Shown: positions 41,901 through 57,200, counted from the first letter of the stretch. The stretch is 64,000 nt of DNA from Hydractinia symbiolongicarpus (GCF_029227915.1 NC_079877.1:20611851-20675850), one strand, 5' to 3'. Program-made: numbers and translations. The notes: a model not told the origin generated them from the letters alone.

Positions 41901-44900
41901 GTCACAATGGACTACAACGTCCAAAGTCGTTTTCTTTGGCGCCATGGCCTTTTATCACAATCAACTGCGTGCATAGCCTTCTAAAAGACGTAATATTGTC
42001 TTTTATGACATAATTAAGGCCCTACACTAAAATTACGTGGTTCCACGTATCGGCACGGGTTGCCATGGGTCTAGTCTTTGCAGTCTCAATGGACTAAAAC
42101 GTACCAAGTCGTTTTCCATGTCACCATTGCCTTATATCAACGTCAACTACGAGCATAGCCTTCTGAAAGCCGTGATATGGCCCTTTGCCGCCTAATAAAG
42201 ACCTTACACGTACATCACTTATTTCCACGAGACTGAGCATGGCACCATTGGTCTAGTCCTTGCAGTCACAATGGACTACAACGTCTAAAGTCGTTTTCTT
42301 TGGCGCCATGGCCTTTTATTACAATCAACTGCGTGCATAGCCTTCTAAAAGCCGTAATATGGCTTTTTGCCGCCTAATTAAGACCTTACACGTAAATCAC
42401 ATATTTCCACGATTCTGCGCATGGTACCATTGCTCCAGTCCTTTCAATATCAATGGACTACAACGTCAAAAGTCATTTTTCTTGACGCCAGGCGCTTATA
42501 TTGCCATCAACTACGTGCATAGCCATCTAAAAGCCGTAATATGGCCTTTTGCCGTTGAATAAAGGCCTTACACGACAGTCACATGTTTCCACGAGACTTC
42601 GCATGCTACCATTGGTCTAGTCCTTTTAGTCTCAAAGGACTACAACGTTCCAAGTTCGTTTCCTTGACGATATGGCCTTATATCACAGTCAACTACATGG
42701 ATAGCCTTCTAAATGCCTTAATATGGACTTTTGCGCCCCAATTAAGGCCCTACACTTAAATTACGTGGTTCCACGTATCGGCACAGGTTGCCAAGGGTCT
42801 AGTCTTTGCAGTCTCAATGGACTACAACGTACCAACTCGTTTTCCATGGCACCCTTGCCTTATATCAACCTCAACTACGAGCATAGCCTTCTGAAAGCCG
42901 TGATATGGCCTTTTGACGCCTAATAAAGACCTTACACGTAAACCACTTATTTCCACGAACCTGCGCATTGTACCATTGGTCTAGTCCTTTTAGTCTCAAA
43001 GGACTACAACGTTCCAAGTCGTTTTCTTTGGCGTCCTGGCCTTATATCACCGTCAACTACGTGCATAGCCTTCTACAAGCCGTAATGTGGCCTTTTGCAG
43101 CCTAATTAAGGCCTTACACGTAAATCACATATTTCCACGAGCCTGTGCATGGTACCATTGCTCCAGTCCTTTTAATCTCAACGGACTACAACGTCCAAAT
43201 TCATTTTTCTTGACGCCAGGCGCTTATATTGCCGGCAACTACGCGCATAGCCATCTAAAAGCCGTAATATGGCCTTATGCCGCTGAATAAAGGCCTTACA
43301 CGACAGTCACGTGTTTTCACGAGACTTCCCATGCTACCATTGGTCTAGTTCTTTTAGTCTCATAGGAGTACAACGTTCCAAGTTGGTTTCCTTGACGAAA
43401 TGGCCTTATATCACAGTCAACTACGTCCAAAGTCATTTTTCTTGACGCCAGGCGCTTATATTGCCGTCAACTACGTGCATAGCCATCTAAAAGCCGTAAT
43501 GTGGCCTTTTGCAGCCTAATTAAGGCCTTACACGTAAATTACGTGGTTCTACAAGCCTGCGCATTGTACCATTGGTCTAGTCCTTGCAGTCACAATGAAC
43601 TACAACGTCCAAAGTCGTTTTCTTTGGCGCCATGGCCTTTTATCACAATCAATTACGCGCATAGCCTTCTACAAGCCGTAGTATGGCCTTTTGCAGCCTA
43701 ATTAAGGCCTTACACGTAAATTACGTGCTTCCACAAGTTAGCGCATGGTATCATTGCTCTAGTCCTTTCAGTCTCAATGGACTCCAACGTGCCAAGTCGT
43801 TTTACTTGGCGCCATGGCCTTATATCACCGTCAACTACGTGCATAGCCTTCCAAAAGCCGTAATATGGCTTTTTGCGGCCTAATTAAGGCGTTACACCAA
43901 AATCTCGTATTTCCACGAGACTGGGCATGGTACCATTGGTCTAGTCCTTGCAGTCACAATGGACTACAACGTCCAAAGTCGTTTTCTTTGGCGCCATGGC
44001 CTTTTATCACAATCAACTACGTGCATAGCCTTCTACAAGCCGTTATATGGCATTTTGCAGCCTAATTAAGGCCTTACACGTAAATTACGTGCTTCCACGA
44101 GACTTCGCATGCTACCATTGGTCTAGTCCTTTTAGTCTCAAAGGACTACAACGTTCCAAGTTCGTTTCCTTGACGAAATGGCCTTATATCACAGTCAACT
44201 ACATGGATAGCCTTCTAAATGCCTTAATATGGACTTTTGCAGCCTAATTAAGGCCTTACACGTAAATTACGTGGTTCCAGGTATCGGCACAGGTTGCCAA
44301 GGGTCTAGTCTTTGCAGTCTCAATGGACTACAACGTACCAACTCGTTTTCCATGGCACCCTTGCCTTATATCAACCTCAACTACGAGCATAGCCTTCTGA
44401 AAGCCGTGATATGGCCTTTTGACGCCTAATAAAGACCTTACACGTAAATCACTTATTTCCACGAGCCTGTGCATGGTACCATTGCTCCAGTCCTTTTAAT
44501 CTCAACGGACTACAACGTCCAAATTCATTTTTCTTGACGCCAGGCGCTTATATTGCCGGCAACTACGCGCATAGCCATCTAAAAGCCGTAATATGGCCTT
44601 ATGCCGCTGAATAAAGGCCTTACACGACAGTCACGTGTTTTCACGAGACTTCCCATGCTACCATTGGTCTAGTTCTTTTAGTCTCATAGGAGTACAACGT
44701 TCCAAGTTGGTTTCCTTGACGAAATGGCCTTATATCACAGTCAACTACGTCCAAAGTCATTTTTCTTGACGCCAGGCGCTTATATTGCCGTCAACTACGT
44801 GCATAGCCATCTAAAAGCCGTAATGTGGCCTTTTGCAGCCTAATTAAGGCCTTACACGTAAATTACGTGGTTCTACAAGCCTGCGCATTGTACCATTGGT

Positions 44901-45380
44901 CTAGTCCTTGCAGTCACAATGAACTACAACGTCCAAAGTCGTTTTCTTTGGCGCCATGGCCTTTTATCACAATCAATTACGCGCATAGCCTTCTACAAGC
45001 CGTAGTATGGCCTTTTGCAGCCTAATTAAGGCCTTACACGTAAATTACGTGCTTCCACAAGTTAGCGCATGGTATCATTGCTCTAGTCCTTTCAGTCTCA
45101 ATGGACTCCAACGTGCCAAGTCGTTTTACTTGGCGCCATGGCCTTATATCACCGTCAACTACGTGCATAGCCTTCCAAAAGCCGTAATATGGCTTTTTGC
45201 GGCCTAATTAAGGCGTTACACCAAAATCTCGTATTTCCACGAGACTGGGCATGGTACCATTGGTCTAGTCCTTGCAGTCACAATGGACTACAACGTCCAA
45301 AGTCGTTTTCTTTGGCGCCATGGCCTTTTATCACAATCAACTGCGTGCATAGCCTTCTAAAAGCCGTAATATGGCTTTTT
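38983..45380 (+). repeat. Higher-order repeat with 3,376-bp period
   Basis: Distinctive monomers beginning at 38983, 39347, 39711, 40125, 40307, 40489, 40671, 40853, 41449, 41631 and 41813 recur in the same order exactly 3,376 bases later (42359 to 45189). The two runs then part because the second contains one extra 182-bp monomer; the continuing repeat from 42359 to 45917 onward has a 3,558-bp (3,376 + 182) period. Shorter blocks of the same kind lie to the left (3,062 bp from 31635 to 34697; 5,114 bp from 30725 to 35839; 3,922 bp from 34151 to 38073). Confidence 0.85.
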
Positions 45381-45408
45381 GCCGCCTAATAAAGACCTTA
45401 CACGTAAA

Positions 45409-48400
45409 TCACATATTTCCACGAATCTGCGCATGGTACCATTGCTCCAGTCCTTTCAGTCTCAATAAACTCCAACGTGCCAAGTCGTTTTACTTGGCGC
45501 CATGGCCTTATATCACCGTCAACTACGTGCATAGCCTTCTAAAAGACGTAATATTGTCTTTTATGACATAATTAAGGCCCTACACTAAAATTACGTGGTT
45601 CCACGTATCGGCACGGGTTGCCATGGGTCTAGTCTTTGCAGTCTCAATGGACTAAAACGTACCAAGTCGTTTTCCATGTCACCATTGCCTTATATCAACG
45701 TCAACTACGAGCATAGCCTTCTGAAAGCCGTGATATGGCCCTTTGCCGCCTAATAAAGACCTTACACGTACATCACTTATTTCCACGAGACTGAGCATGG
45801 CACCATTGGTCTAGTCCTTGCAGTCACAATGGACTACAACGTCTAAAGTCGTTTTCTTTGGCGCCATGGCCTTTTATTACAATCAACTGCGTGCATAGCC
45901 TTCTAAAAGCCGTAATATGGCTTTTTGCCGCCTAATTAAGACCTTACACGTAAGTCACATATTTCCACGATTCTGCGCATGGTACCATTGCTCCAGTCCT
46001 TTCAATATCAATGGACTACAACGTCAAAAGTCATTTTTCTTGACGCCAGGCGCTTATATTGCCATCAACTACGTGCATAGCCATCTAAAAGCCGTAATAT
46101 GGCCTTTTGCCGTTGAATAAAGGCCTTACACGACAGTCACATGTTTCCACGAGACTTCGCATGCTACCATTGGTCTAGTCCTTTTAGTCTCAAAGGACTA
46201 CAACGTTCCAAGTTCGTTTCCTTGACGATATGGCCTTATATCACAGTCAACTACATGGATAGCCTTCTAAATGCCTTAATATGGACTTTTGCGCCCTAAT
46301 TAAGGCCCTACACTTAAATTACGTGGTTCCACGTATCGGCACAGGTTGCCAAGGGTCTAGTCTTTGCAGTCTCAATGGACTACAACGTACCAACTCGTTT
46401 TCCATGGCACCCTTGCCTTATATCAACCTCAACTACGAGCATAGCCTTCTGAAAGCCGTGATATGGCCTTTTGACGCCTAATAAAGACCTTACACGTAAA
46501 TCACTTATTTCCACGAACCTGCGCATTGTACCATTGGTCTAGTCCTTTTAGTCTCAAAGGACTACAACGTTCCAAGTCGTTTTCTTTGGCGTCCTGGCCT
46601 TATATCACCGTCAACTACGTGCATAGCCTTCTACAAGCCGTAATGTGGCCTTTTGCAGCCTAATTAAGGCCTTACACGTAAATCACATATTTCCACGAGC
46701 CTGTGCATGGTACCATTGCTCCAGTCCTTTTAATCTCAACGGACTACAACGTCCAAATTCATTTTTCTTGACGCCAGGCGCTTATATTGCCGGCAACTAC
46801 GCGCATAGCCATCTAAAAGCCGTAATATGGCCTTATGCCGCTGAATAAAGGCCTTACACGACAGTCACGTGTTTTCACGAGACTTCCCATGCTACCATTG
46901 GTCTAGTTCTTTTAGTCTCATAGGAGTACAACGTTCCAAGTTGGTTTCCTTGACGAAATGGCCTTATATCACAGTCAACTACGTCCAAAGTCATTTTTCT
47001 TGACGCCAGGCGCTTATATTGCCGTCAACTACGTGCATAGCCATCTAAAAGCCGTAATGTGGCCTTTTGCAGCCTAATTAAGGCCTTACACGTAAATTAC
47101 GTGGTTCTACGAGCCTGCGCATTGTACCATTGGTCTAGTCCTTGCAGTCACAATGAACTACAACGTCCAAAGTCGTTTTCTTTGGCGCCATGGCCTTTTA
47201 TCACAATCAATTACGCGCATAGCCTTCTACAAGCCGTAGTATGGCCTTTTGCAGCCTAATTAAGGCCTTACACGTAAATTACGTGCTTCCACAAGTAAGC
47301 GCATGGTATCATTGCTCTAGTCCTTTCAGTCTCAATGGACTCCAACGTGCCAAGTCGTTTTACTTGGCGCCATGGCCTTATATCACCATCAACTACGTGC
47401 ATAGCCTTCCAAAAGCCGTAATACGGCTTTTTGCGGCCTAATTAAGGCGTTACACCAAAATCTCGTATTTCCACGAGACTGGGCATGGTACCATTGGTCT
47501 AGTCCTTGCAGTCACAATGGACTACAACGTCCAAAGTCGTTTTCTTTGGCGCCATGGCCTTTTATCACAATCAACTACGTGCATAGCCTTCTACAAGCCG
47601 TTATATGGCATTTTGCAGCCTAATTAAGGCCTTACACGTAAATTACGTGCTTCCACGAGACTTCGCATGCTACCATTGGTCTAGTCCTTTTAGTCTCAAA
47701 GGACTACAACGTTCCAAGTTCGTTTCCTTGACGAAATGGCCTTATATCACAGTCAACTACATGCATAGCCTTCTAAATGCCTTAATATGGCCTTTTGCAG
47801 CCTAATTAAGGCCTTACACGTAAATTACGTGCTTCCACGATACTTTGCATGCTACCATTGGTCTAGTCCTTTTAGCCTCAATGGACTCCAACGTGCCAAG
47901 TCGTTTTATTTGGCGCCATGGCTTTATATCACCGTCAACTACGTGCATAGCCTTCTAAAAGCCGTAATATGGCCTTTTGCAGCCTAATTAAGGCCTTACA
48001 CGTAAATTACGTGGTTCCACGTATCGGCACAGGTTGCCAAGGGTCTAGTCTTTGCAGTCTCAATGGACTACAACGTCCAAAGTCAATTTTCTTGGCGCCA
48101 TGCCCTTATGTCATCGTCAACTACGTGCATAGCTATCTAAAAGCCGTAATATGGCCTTTGCCGCCGAATAAAGGCCTTACACCAAAATCACGTATTTCCA
48201 CGAGACTGGACATGGTACCATTGGTCTAGTTCTTGCAGTCACAATGGACTACAACGTCCAAAGTCGTTTTCTTTGCCGCCATGGCCTTTTATCACAATCA
48301 ACTACGTGCATAGCCTTCTAAAAGCCGTTATATGGCTTTTTGCGGCCTAATTAAGGCCTTACACGTAAATAACGTGGTTCTACGAGCCTGCGCATTGTAC

Positions 48401-49853
48401 CATTGGTCTAGTCCTTGCAGTCACAATGAACTACAACGTCCAAAGTCGTTTTCTTTAGCGCCATGGCCTTTCATCACAATCAATTACGCGCATAGCCTTC
48501 TACAAGCCGTAGTATGGCCTTTTGCAGCCTAATTAAGGCACAAGTTACCGCTGAATAAAGGCCTTACACGACAGTCACATGTTTCCACGAGACTTCGCAT
48601 GCTACCATTGGTCTAGTCCTTTTAGTCTCAAAGGACTACAACGTGCCAAGTCGTTTCACATGGTGCCATTGCTTTATATCAACGTCAACTACGAGCATAT
48701 CCTTCTAAAAGCCGTAATATGGCTTTTTGCCGCCTAATAAAGGCCTTACACGTAAAACACGTATTTCCACGAACCTGCTCATGGTATCATTGGTCTAGTC
48801 CTTTTGGTTTCAAAGGACTATTTCGTTCCAAGTCGGTTTCCTTGGCGTCCTGGCCTTATATCACCGTCAACTACGTGCGTAGTTTTCTAAAAGCCGTAAT
48901 ATGGCCTTTTGCGGCCTAATTAAGACGTTACACGTAAACTACGTGGTTCTACGTGTCTGGGCAGCTTGCCATTGGTCTAGTCCTTGCAGTCTCAATGGAC
49001 TACAACGCCCCAAGTCACAATGAACTACAACGTCCAAAGTCGATTTCTTTGGCGCCATTGCCTTTTATCACAATCAATTACGCGCATAGCCTTCTAAAAG
49101 CCGTAATATGGCTTTTTGCGGCCTAATTAAGGCAGTACACCAAAATCTCGTATTTCCACGAGACTGGGCATGGTACCATTGGTCTAGTCCTTGCAGTCAC
49201 AATGGACTACAACGTCTAAAGTCGTTTTCTTTGGCGCCATGGCCTTTTATCAACGTCAACTGCGTGCATAGCCTTCTGAAAGCCGTGATATGGCTTTTTG
49301 CCGCCTAATAAAGACCTTACACGTAAATCACTTATCTCCACGAGACTGTCCTTTTAGTCTCAAAGGACTACAACGTTTCAAGTTCGTTTCCTTGACGAAA
49401 TGGCCTTATATCACAGTCAACTACATGCATAGCCTTCTAAATGCCTTAATATGGACTTTTGCGCCCTAATTAAGGCCCTACACTTAAATTACGTGGTTCC
49501 ACGTATCGGCACAGGTTGCCAAGGGTCTAGTCTTTGCAGTCTCAATGGACTACAACGTATCAACTCGTTTTCCATGGCACACTTGCCTTATATCAACGTC
49601 AACTACAAGCATAGCCTTCTAAAAGCCGTGATATGGCCTTTTTGCCGCCAAATAAAGACCTTACACGTAAATCACATAGTTCCACGATTCTGCGCGTGGT
49701 ACCATTGCTCCAGTCCTTTCAATATCAATGGGCTACAACGTCAAAAGTCATTTTTCTTGACGCCAGACGCTTATACTGCCGTCAACTACGTGCATAGCCA
49801 TCTAAAAGCCGTAATATGGCCTTTTGCCGCTGAATAAAGGCCTTACACGACAG
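45409..49853 (+). repeat. 4,445-bp higher-order unit, copy 1
   Basis: All distinctive monomers in this interval (for example starts 45917, 46281, 46645, 47059, 47605, 48332, 48719, 49108 and 49451) reappear 4,445 bases later. In the parts I compared by eye I found only two substitutions (near 46548/50993 and 48211/52656). The unit is not a whole number of 182-bp monomers because it contains truncated and composite units. Confidence 0.85.
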
Positions 49854-52800
49854 TCACATATTTCCACGAATCTGCGCATGGTACCATTGCTCCAGTCCTT
49901 TCAGTCTCAATAAACTCCAACGTGCCAAGTCGTTTTACTTGGCGCCATGGCCTTATATCACCGTCAACTACGTGCATAGCCTTCTAAAAGACGTAATATT
50001 GTCTTTTATGACATAATTAAGGCCCTACACTAAAATTACGTGGTTCCACGTATCGGCACGGGTTGCCATGGGTCTAGTCTTTGCAGTCTCAATGGACTAA
50101 AACGTACCAAGTCGTTTTCCATGTCACCATTGCCTTATATCAACGTCAACTACGAGCATAGCCTTCTGAAAGCCGTGATATGGCCCTTTGCCGCCTAATA
50201 AAGACCTTACACGTACATCACTTATTTCCACGAGACTGAGCATGGCACCATTGGTCTAGTCCTTGCAGTCACAATGGACTACAACGTCTAAAGTCGTTTT
50301 CTTTGGCGCCATGGCCTTTTATTACAATCAACTGCGTGCATAGCCTTCTAAAAGCCGTAATATGGCTTTTTGCCGCCTAATTAAGACCTTACACGTAAGT
50401 CACATATTTCCACGATTCTGCGCATGGTACCATTGCTCCAGTCCTTTCAATATCAATGGACTACAACGTCAAAAGTCATTTTTCTTGACGCCAGGCGCTT
50501 ATATTGCCATCAACTACGTGCATAGCCATCTAAAAGCCGTAATATGGCCTTTTGCCGTTGAATAAAGGCCTTACACGACAGTCACATGTTTCCACGAGAC
50601 TTCGCATGCTACCATTGGTCTAGTCCTTTTAGTCTCAAAGGACTACAACGTTCCAAGTTCGTTTCCTTGACGATATGGCCTTATATCACAGTCAACTACA
50701 TGGATAGCCTTCTAAATGCCTTAATATGGACTTTTGCGCCCTAATTAAGGCCCTACACTTAAATTACGTGGTTCCACGTATCGGCACAGGTTGCCAAGGG
50801 TCTAGTCTTTGCAGTCTCAATGGACTACAACGTACCAACTCGTTTTCCATGGCACCCTTGCCTTATATCAACCTCAACTACGAGCATAGCCTTCTGAAAG
50901 CCGTGATATGGCCTTTTGACGCCTAATAAAGACCTTACACGTAAATCACTTATTTCCACGAACCTGCGCATTGTACCATTGGTCTAGTCCTTTTAGTGTC
51001 AAAGGACTACAACGTTCCAAGTCGTTTTCTTTGGCGTCCTGGCCTTATATCACCGTCAACTACGTGCATAGCCTTCTACAAGCCGTAATGTGGCCTTTTG
51101 CAGCCTAATTAAGGCCTTACACGTAAATCACATATTTCCACGAGCCTGTGCATGGTACCATTGCTCCAGTCCTTTTAATCTCAACGGACTACAACGTCCA
51201 AATTCATTTTTCTTGACGCCAGGCGCTTATATTGCCGGCAACTACGCGCATAGCCATCTAAAAGCCGTAATATGGCCTTATGCCGCTGAATAAAGGCCTT
51301 ACACGACAGTCACGTGTTTTCACGAGACTTCCCATGCTACCATTGGTCTAGTTCTTTTAGTCTCATAGGAGTACAACGTTCCAAGTTGGTTTCCTTGACG
51401 AAATGGCCTTATATCACAGTCAACTACGTCCAAAGTCATTTTTCTTGACGCCAGGCGCTTATATTGCCGTCAACTACGTGCATAGCCATCTAAAAGCCGT
51501 AATGTGGCCTTTTGCAGCCTAATTAAGGCCTTACACGTAAATTACGTGGTTCTACGAGCCTGCGCATTGTACCATTGGTCTAGTCCTTGCAGTCACAATG
51601 AACTACAACGTCCAAAGTCGTTTTCTTTGGCGCCATGGCCTTTTATCACAATCAATTACGCGCATAGCCTTCTACAAGCCGTAGTATGGCCTTTTGCAGC
51701 CTAATTAAGGCCTTACACGTAAATTACGTGCTTCCACAAGTAAGCGCATGGTATCATTGCTCTAGTCCTTTCAGTCTCAATGGACTCCAACGTGCCAAGT
51801 CGTTTTACTTGGCGCCATGGCCTTATATCACCATCAACTACGTGCATAGCCTTCCAAAAGCCGTAATACGGCTTTTTGCGGCCTAATTAAGGCGTTACAC
51901 CAAAATCTCGTATTTCCACGAGACTGGGCATGGTACCATTGGTCTAGTCCTTGCAGTCACAATGGACTACAACGTCCAAAGTCGTTTTCTTTGGCGCCAT
52001 GGCCTTTTATCACAATCAACTACGTGCATAGCCTTCTACAAGCCGTTATATGGCATTTTGCAGCCTAATTAAGGCCTTACACGTAAATTACGTGCTTCCA
52101 CGAGACTTCGCATGCTACCATTGGTCTAGTCCTTTTAGTCTCAAAGGACTACAACGTTCCAAGTTCGTTTCCTTGACGAAATGGCCTTATATCACAGTCA
52201 ACTACATGCATAGCCTTCTAAATGCCTTAATATGGCCTTTTGCAGCCTAATTAAGGCCTTACACGTAAATTACGTGCTTCCACGATACTTTGCATGCTAC
52301 CATTGGTCTAGTCCTTTTAGCCTCAATGGACTCCAACGTGCCAAGTCGTTTTATTTGGCGCCATGGCTTTATATCACCGTCAACTACGTGCATAGCCTTC
52401 TAAAAGCCGTAATATGGCCTTTTGCAGCCTAATTAAGGCCTTACACGTAAATTACGTGGTTCCACGTATCGGCACAGGTTGCCAAGGGTCTAGTCTTTGC
52501 AGTCTCAATGGACTACAACGTCCAAAGTCAATTTTCTTGGCGCCATGCCCTTATGTCATCGTCAACTACGTGCATAGCTATCTAAAAGCCGTAATATGGC
52601 CTTTGCCGCCGAATAAAGGCCTTACACCAAAATCACGTATTTCCACGAGACTGCACATGGTACCATTGGTCTAGTTCTTGCAGTCACAATGGACTACAAC
52701 GTCCAAAGTCGTTTTCTTTGCCGCCATGGCCTTTTATCACAATCAACTACGTGCATAGCCTTCTAAAAGCCGTTATATGGCTTTTTGCGGCCTAATTAAG

Positions 52801-54298
52801 GCCTTACACGTAAATAACGTGGTTCTACGAGCCTGCGCATTGTACCATTGGTCTAGTCCTTGCAGTCACAATGAACTACAACGTCCAAAGTCGTTTTCTT
52901 TAGCGCCATGGCCTTTCATCACAATCAATTACGCGCATAGCCTTCTACAAGCCGTAGTATGGCCTTTTGCAGCCTAATTAAGGCACAAGTTACCGCTGAA
53001 TAAAGGCCTTACACGACAGTCACATGTTTCCACGAGACTTCGCATGCTACCATTGGTCTAGTCCTTTTAGTCTCAAAGGACTACAACGTGCCAAGTCGTT
53101 TCACATGGTGCCATTGCTTTATATCAACGTCAACTACGAGCATATCCTTCTAAAAGCCGTAATATGGCTTTTTGCCGCCTAATAAAGGCCTTACACGTAA
53201 AACACGTATTTCCACGAACCTGCTCATGGTATCATTGGTCTAGTCCTTTTGGTTTCAAAGGACTATTTCGTTCCAAGTCGGTTTCCTTGGCGTCCTGGCC
53301 TTATATCACCGTCAACTACGTGCGTAGTTTTCTAAAAGCCGTAATATGGCCTTTTGCGGCCTAATTAAGACGTTACACGTAAACTACGTGGTTCTACGTG
53401 TCTGGGCAGCTTGCCATTGGTCTAGTCCTTGCAGTCTCAATGGACTACAACGCCCCAAGTCACAATGAACTACAACGTCCAAAGTCGATTTCTTTGGCGC
53501 CATTGCCTTTTATCACAATCAATTACGCGCATAGCCTTCTAAAAGCCGTAATATGGCTTTTTGCGGCCTAATTAAGGCAGTACACCAAAATCTCGTATTT
53601 CCACGAGACTGGGCATGGTACCATTGGTCTAGTCCTTGCAGTCACAATGGACTACAACGTCTAAAGTCGTTTTCTTTGGCGCCATGGCCTTTTATCAACG
53701 TCAACTGCGTGCATAGCCTTCTGAAAGCCGTGATATGGCTTTTTGCCGCCTAATAAAGACCTTACACGTAAATCACTTATCTCCACGAGACTGTCCTTTT
53801 AGTCTCAAAGGACTACAACGTTTCAAGTTCGTTTCCTTGACGAAATGGCCTTATATCACAGTCAACTACATGCATAGCCTTCTAAATGCCTTAATATGGA
53901 CTTTTGCGCCCTAATTAAGGCCCTACACTTAAATTACGTGGTTCCACGTATCGGCACAGGTTGCCAAGGGTCTAGTCTTTGCAGTCTCAATGGACTACAA
54001 CGTATCAACTCGTTTTCCATGGCACACTTGCCTTATATCAACGTCAACTACAAGCATAGCCTTCTAAAAGCCGTGATATGGCCTTTTTGCCGCCAAATAA
54101 AGACCTTACACGTAAATCACATAGTTCCACGATTCTGCGCGTGGTACCATTGCTCCAGTCCTTTCAATATCAATGGGCTACAACGTCAAAAGTCATTTTT
54201 CTTGACGCCAGACGCTTATACTGCCGTCAACTACGTGCATAGCCATCTAAAAGCCGTAATATGGCCTTTTGCCGCTGAATAAAGGCCTTACACGACAG
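49854..54298 (+). repeat. 4,445-bp higher-order unit, copy 2
   Basis: It directly follows copy 1; the junction is inside a monomer, at tcacata in one copy against tcacatg after the block. Parts of the same block appear a third time further right with offsets of 3,899 (51090 to 54989), 4,627 (52777 to 57404) and 4,612 (53553 to 58165). The change from 4,627 to 4,612 is a 15-base deletion near 58110. Confidence 0.85.
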
Positions 54299-57200
54299 TC
54301 ACATGTTTCCACGAGACTTCGCATGCTACCATTGGTCTAGTCGTTTTAGTCTCAAAGGACTACAACGTTCCAAGTCGTTTTCTTTGCCGCCATGGCCTTT
54401 TATCACAATCAACTACGTGCATAGCCTTCTAAAAGCCGTTATATGGCTTTTTGCGGCCTAATTAAGGCCTTACACGTACATCACTTATTTCAACGAGACT
54501 GCGCATGGCACCATTGGTCTAGTCCTTTCAGTCTCAATGGGCTGCAACGTTCCAAAGTCTTTTCCGTGGCGCCATGACCTGATATCACCTTCAACTAGGC
54601 GCATAGTCTTCTGAAGCCTGTATTATGGCCTTTTGCAGCCTAATTAAGGCCTTACACGTAAATTACTTGCTTCCACAAGTTGGCGCATGGTATCATTGGT
54701 CTAGTCCTTTCAGTCTCAATGGACTCCAACGTGCCAAGTCGTTTTCCATGTCACCATTGCCTTATATCAACGTCAACTACGAGCATAGCCTTCTGAAAGC
54801 CGTGATATGGCCTTTTGCCGCCTAATAAAGACCTTACACGTACATCACTTATTTCCACGAGACTGCGCATGGCACCATTGGTCTAGTCCTTGCAGTCACA
54901 ATGGACTACAACGTCTAAAGTCGTTTTCTTTGGCGTCCTGGCCTTATATCACCGTCAACTACGTGCATAGCCTTCTACAAGCCGTAATGTGGCCTTTTGC
55001 AGCCTAATTAAGGCCTTACACGTAAATCACATATTTCCACGAGCCTGTGCATGGTACCATTGCTCCAGTCCTTTTAATCTCAACGGACTACAACGTCCAA
55101 ATTCATTTTTCTTGACGCCAGGCGCTTATATTGCCGGCAACTACGCGCATAGCCATCTAAAAGCCGTAATATGGCCTTATGCCGCTGAATAAAGGCCTTA
55201 CACGACAGTCACGTGTTTTCACGAGACTTCCCATGCTACCATTGGTCTAGTTCTTTTAGTCTCATAGGAGTACAACGTTCCAAGTTGGTTTCCTTGACGA
55301 AATGGCCTTATATCACAGTCAACTACGTCCAAAGTCATTTTTCTTGACGCCAGGCGCTTATATTGCCGTCAACTACGTGCATAGCCATCTAAAAGCCGTA
55401 ATGTGGCCTTTTGCAGCCTAATTAAGGCCTTACACGTAAATTACGTGGTTCTACGAGCCTGCGCATTGTACCATTGGTCTAGTCCTTGCAGTCACAATGA
55501 ACTACAACGTCCAAAGTCGTTTTCTTTGGCGCCATGGCCTTTTATCACAATCAATTACGCGCATAGCCTTCTACAAGCCGTAGTATGGCCTTTTGCAGCC
55601 TAATTAAGGCCTTACACGTAAATTACGTGCTTCCACAAGTAAGCGCATGGTATCATTGCTCTAGTCCTTTCAGTCTCAATGGACTCCAACGTGCCAAGTC
55701 GTTTTACTTGGCGCCATGGCCTTATATCACCATCAACTACGTGCATAGCCTTCCAAAAGCCGTAATACGGCTTTTTGCGGCCTAATTAAGGCGTTACACC
55801 AAAATCTCGTATTTCCACGAGACTGGGCATGGTACCATTGGTCTAGTCCTTGCAGTCACAATGGACTACAACGTCCAAAGTCGTTTTCTTTGGCGCCATG
55901 GCCTTTTATCACAATCAACTACGTGCATAGCCTTCTACAAGCCGTTATATGGCATTTTGCAGCCTAATTAAGGCCTTACACGTAAATTACGTGCTTCCAC
56001 GAGACTTCGCATGCTACCATTGGTCTAGTCCTTTTAGTCTCAAAGGACTACAACGTTCCAAGTTCGTTTCCTTGACGAAATGGCCTTATATCACAGTCAA
56101 CTACATGCATAGCCTTCTAAATGCCTTAATATGGCCTTTTGCAGCCTAATTAAGGCCTTACACGTAAATTACGTGCTTCCACGATACTTTGCATGCTACC
56201 ATTGGTCTAGTCCTTTTAGCCTCAATGGACTCCAACGTGCCAAGTCGTTTTATTTGGCGCCATGGCTTTATATCACCGTCAACTACGTGCATAGCCTTCT
56301 AAAAGCCGTAATATGGCCTTTTGCAGCCTAATTAAGGCCTTACACGTAAATTACGTGCTTCCACGAGACTTCGCATGCTACCATTGGTCTAGTCCTTTTA
56401 GTCTCAAAGGACTCCAACGTGCCAAGTCGTTTTACTTGGCGCCATGGCTTTATATCACCGTCAACTACGTGCATAGCCTTCTAAAAGCCGTAATATGGCT
56501 TTTTGCGGCCTAATTAAGGCGGTACACCAAAATCTCGTATTTCCACGAGACTGGGCATGGTACCATTGGTCTAGTCCTTGCAGTCACAATGGACTACAAC
56601 GTCTAAAGTCGTTTTCTTTGGCGCCATGGCCTTTTATCACAATCCACTACGTGCATAGCCTTCTAAAAGCCGTAATATGGCTTTTTGCCGCCTAATAAAG
56701 ACCTTACACGTAAGTCACATATTTCCACGATTCTGCGCATGGTACCATTACTCCAGTCCTTTCAATATCAATGGACTACAACGTCAAAAGTCATTTTTCT
56801 TGACGCCAGGCGCTTATATTGCCGTCAACTACGTGCATAGCCATCTAAAAGCCGTAATATGGCCTTTTGCCGCTGAATAAAGGCCTTACACGACAGTCAC
56901 ATGTTTCCACGAGACTTCGCATGCTACCATTGGTCTAGTCCTTTTAGTCTCAAAGGACTACAACGTTCCAAGTTCGTTTCCTTGACGAAATGGCCTTATA
57001 TCACAGTCAACTACATGCATAGCCTTCTAAATGCCTTAATATGGACTTTTGCGTCCTAATTAAGGCCCTACACTTCAATTACGTGGTTCCACGTATCGGC
57101 ACAGGTTGCCAAGGGTCTAGTCTTTGCAGTCTCAATGGACTACAACGTCCAAAGTCAATTTTCTAGGCGCCATGCCCTTATGTCATCGTCAACTACGTGC

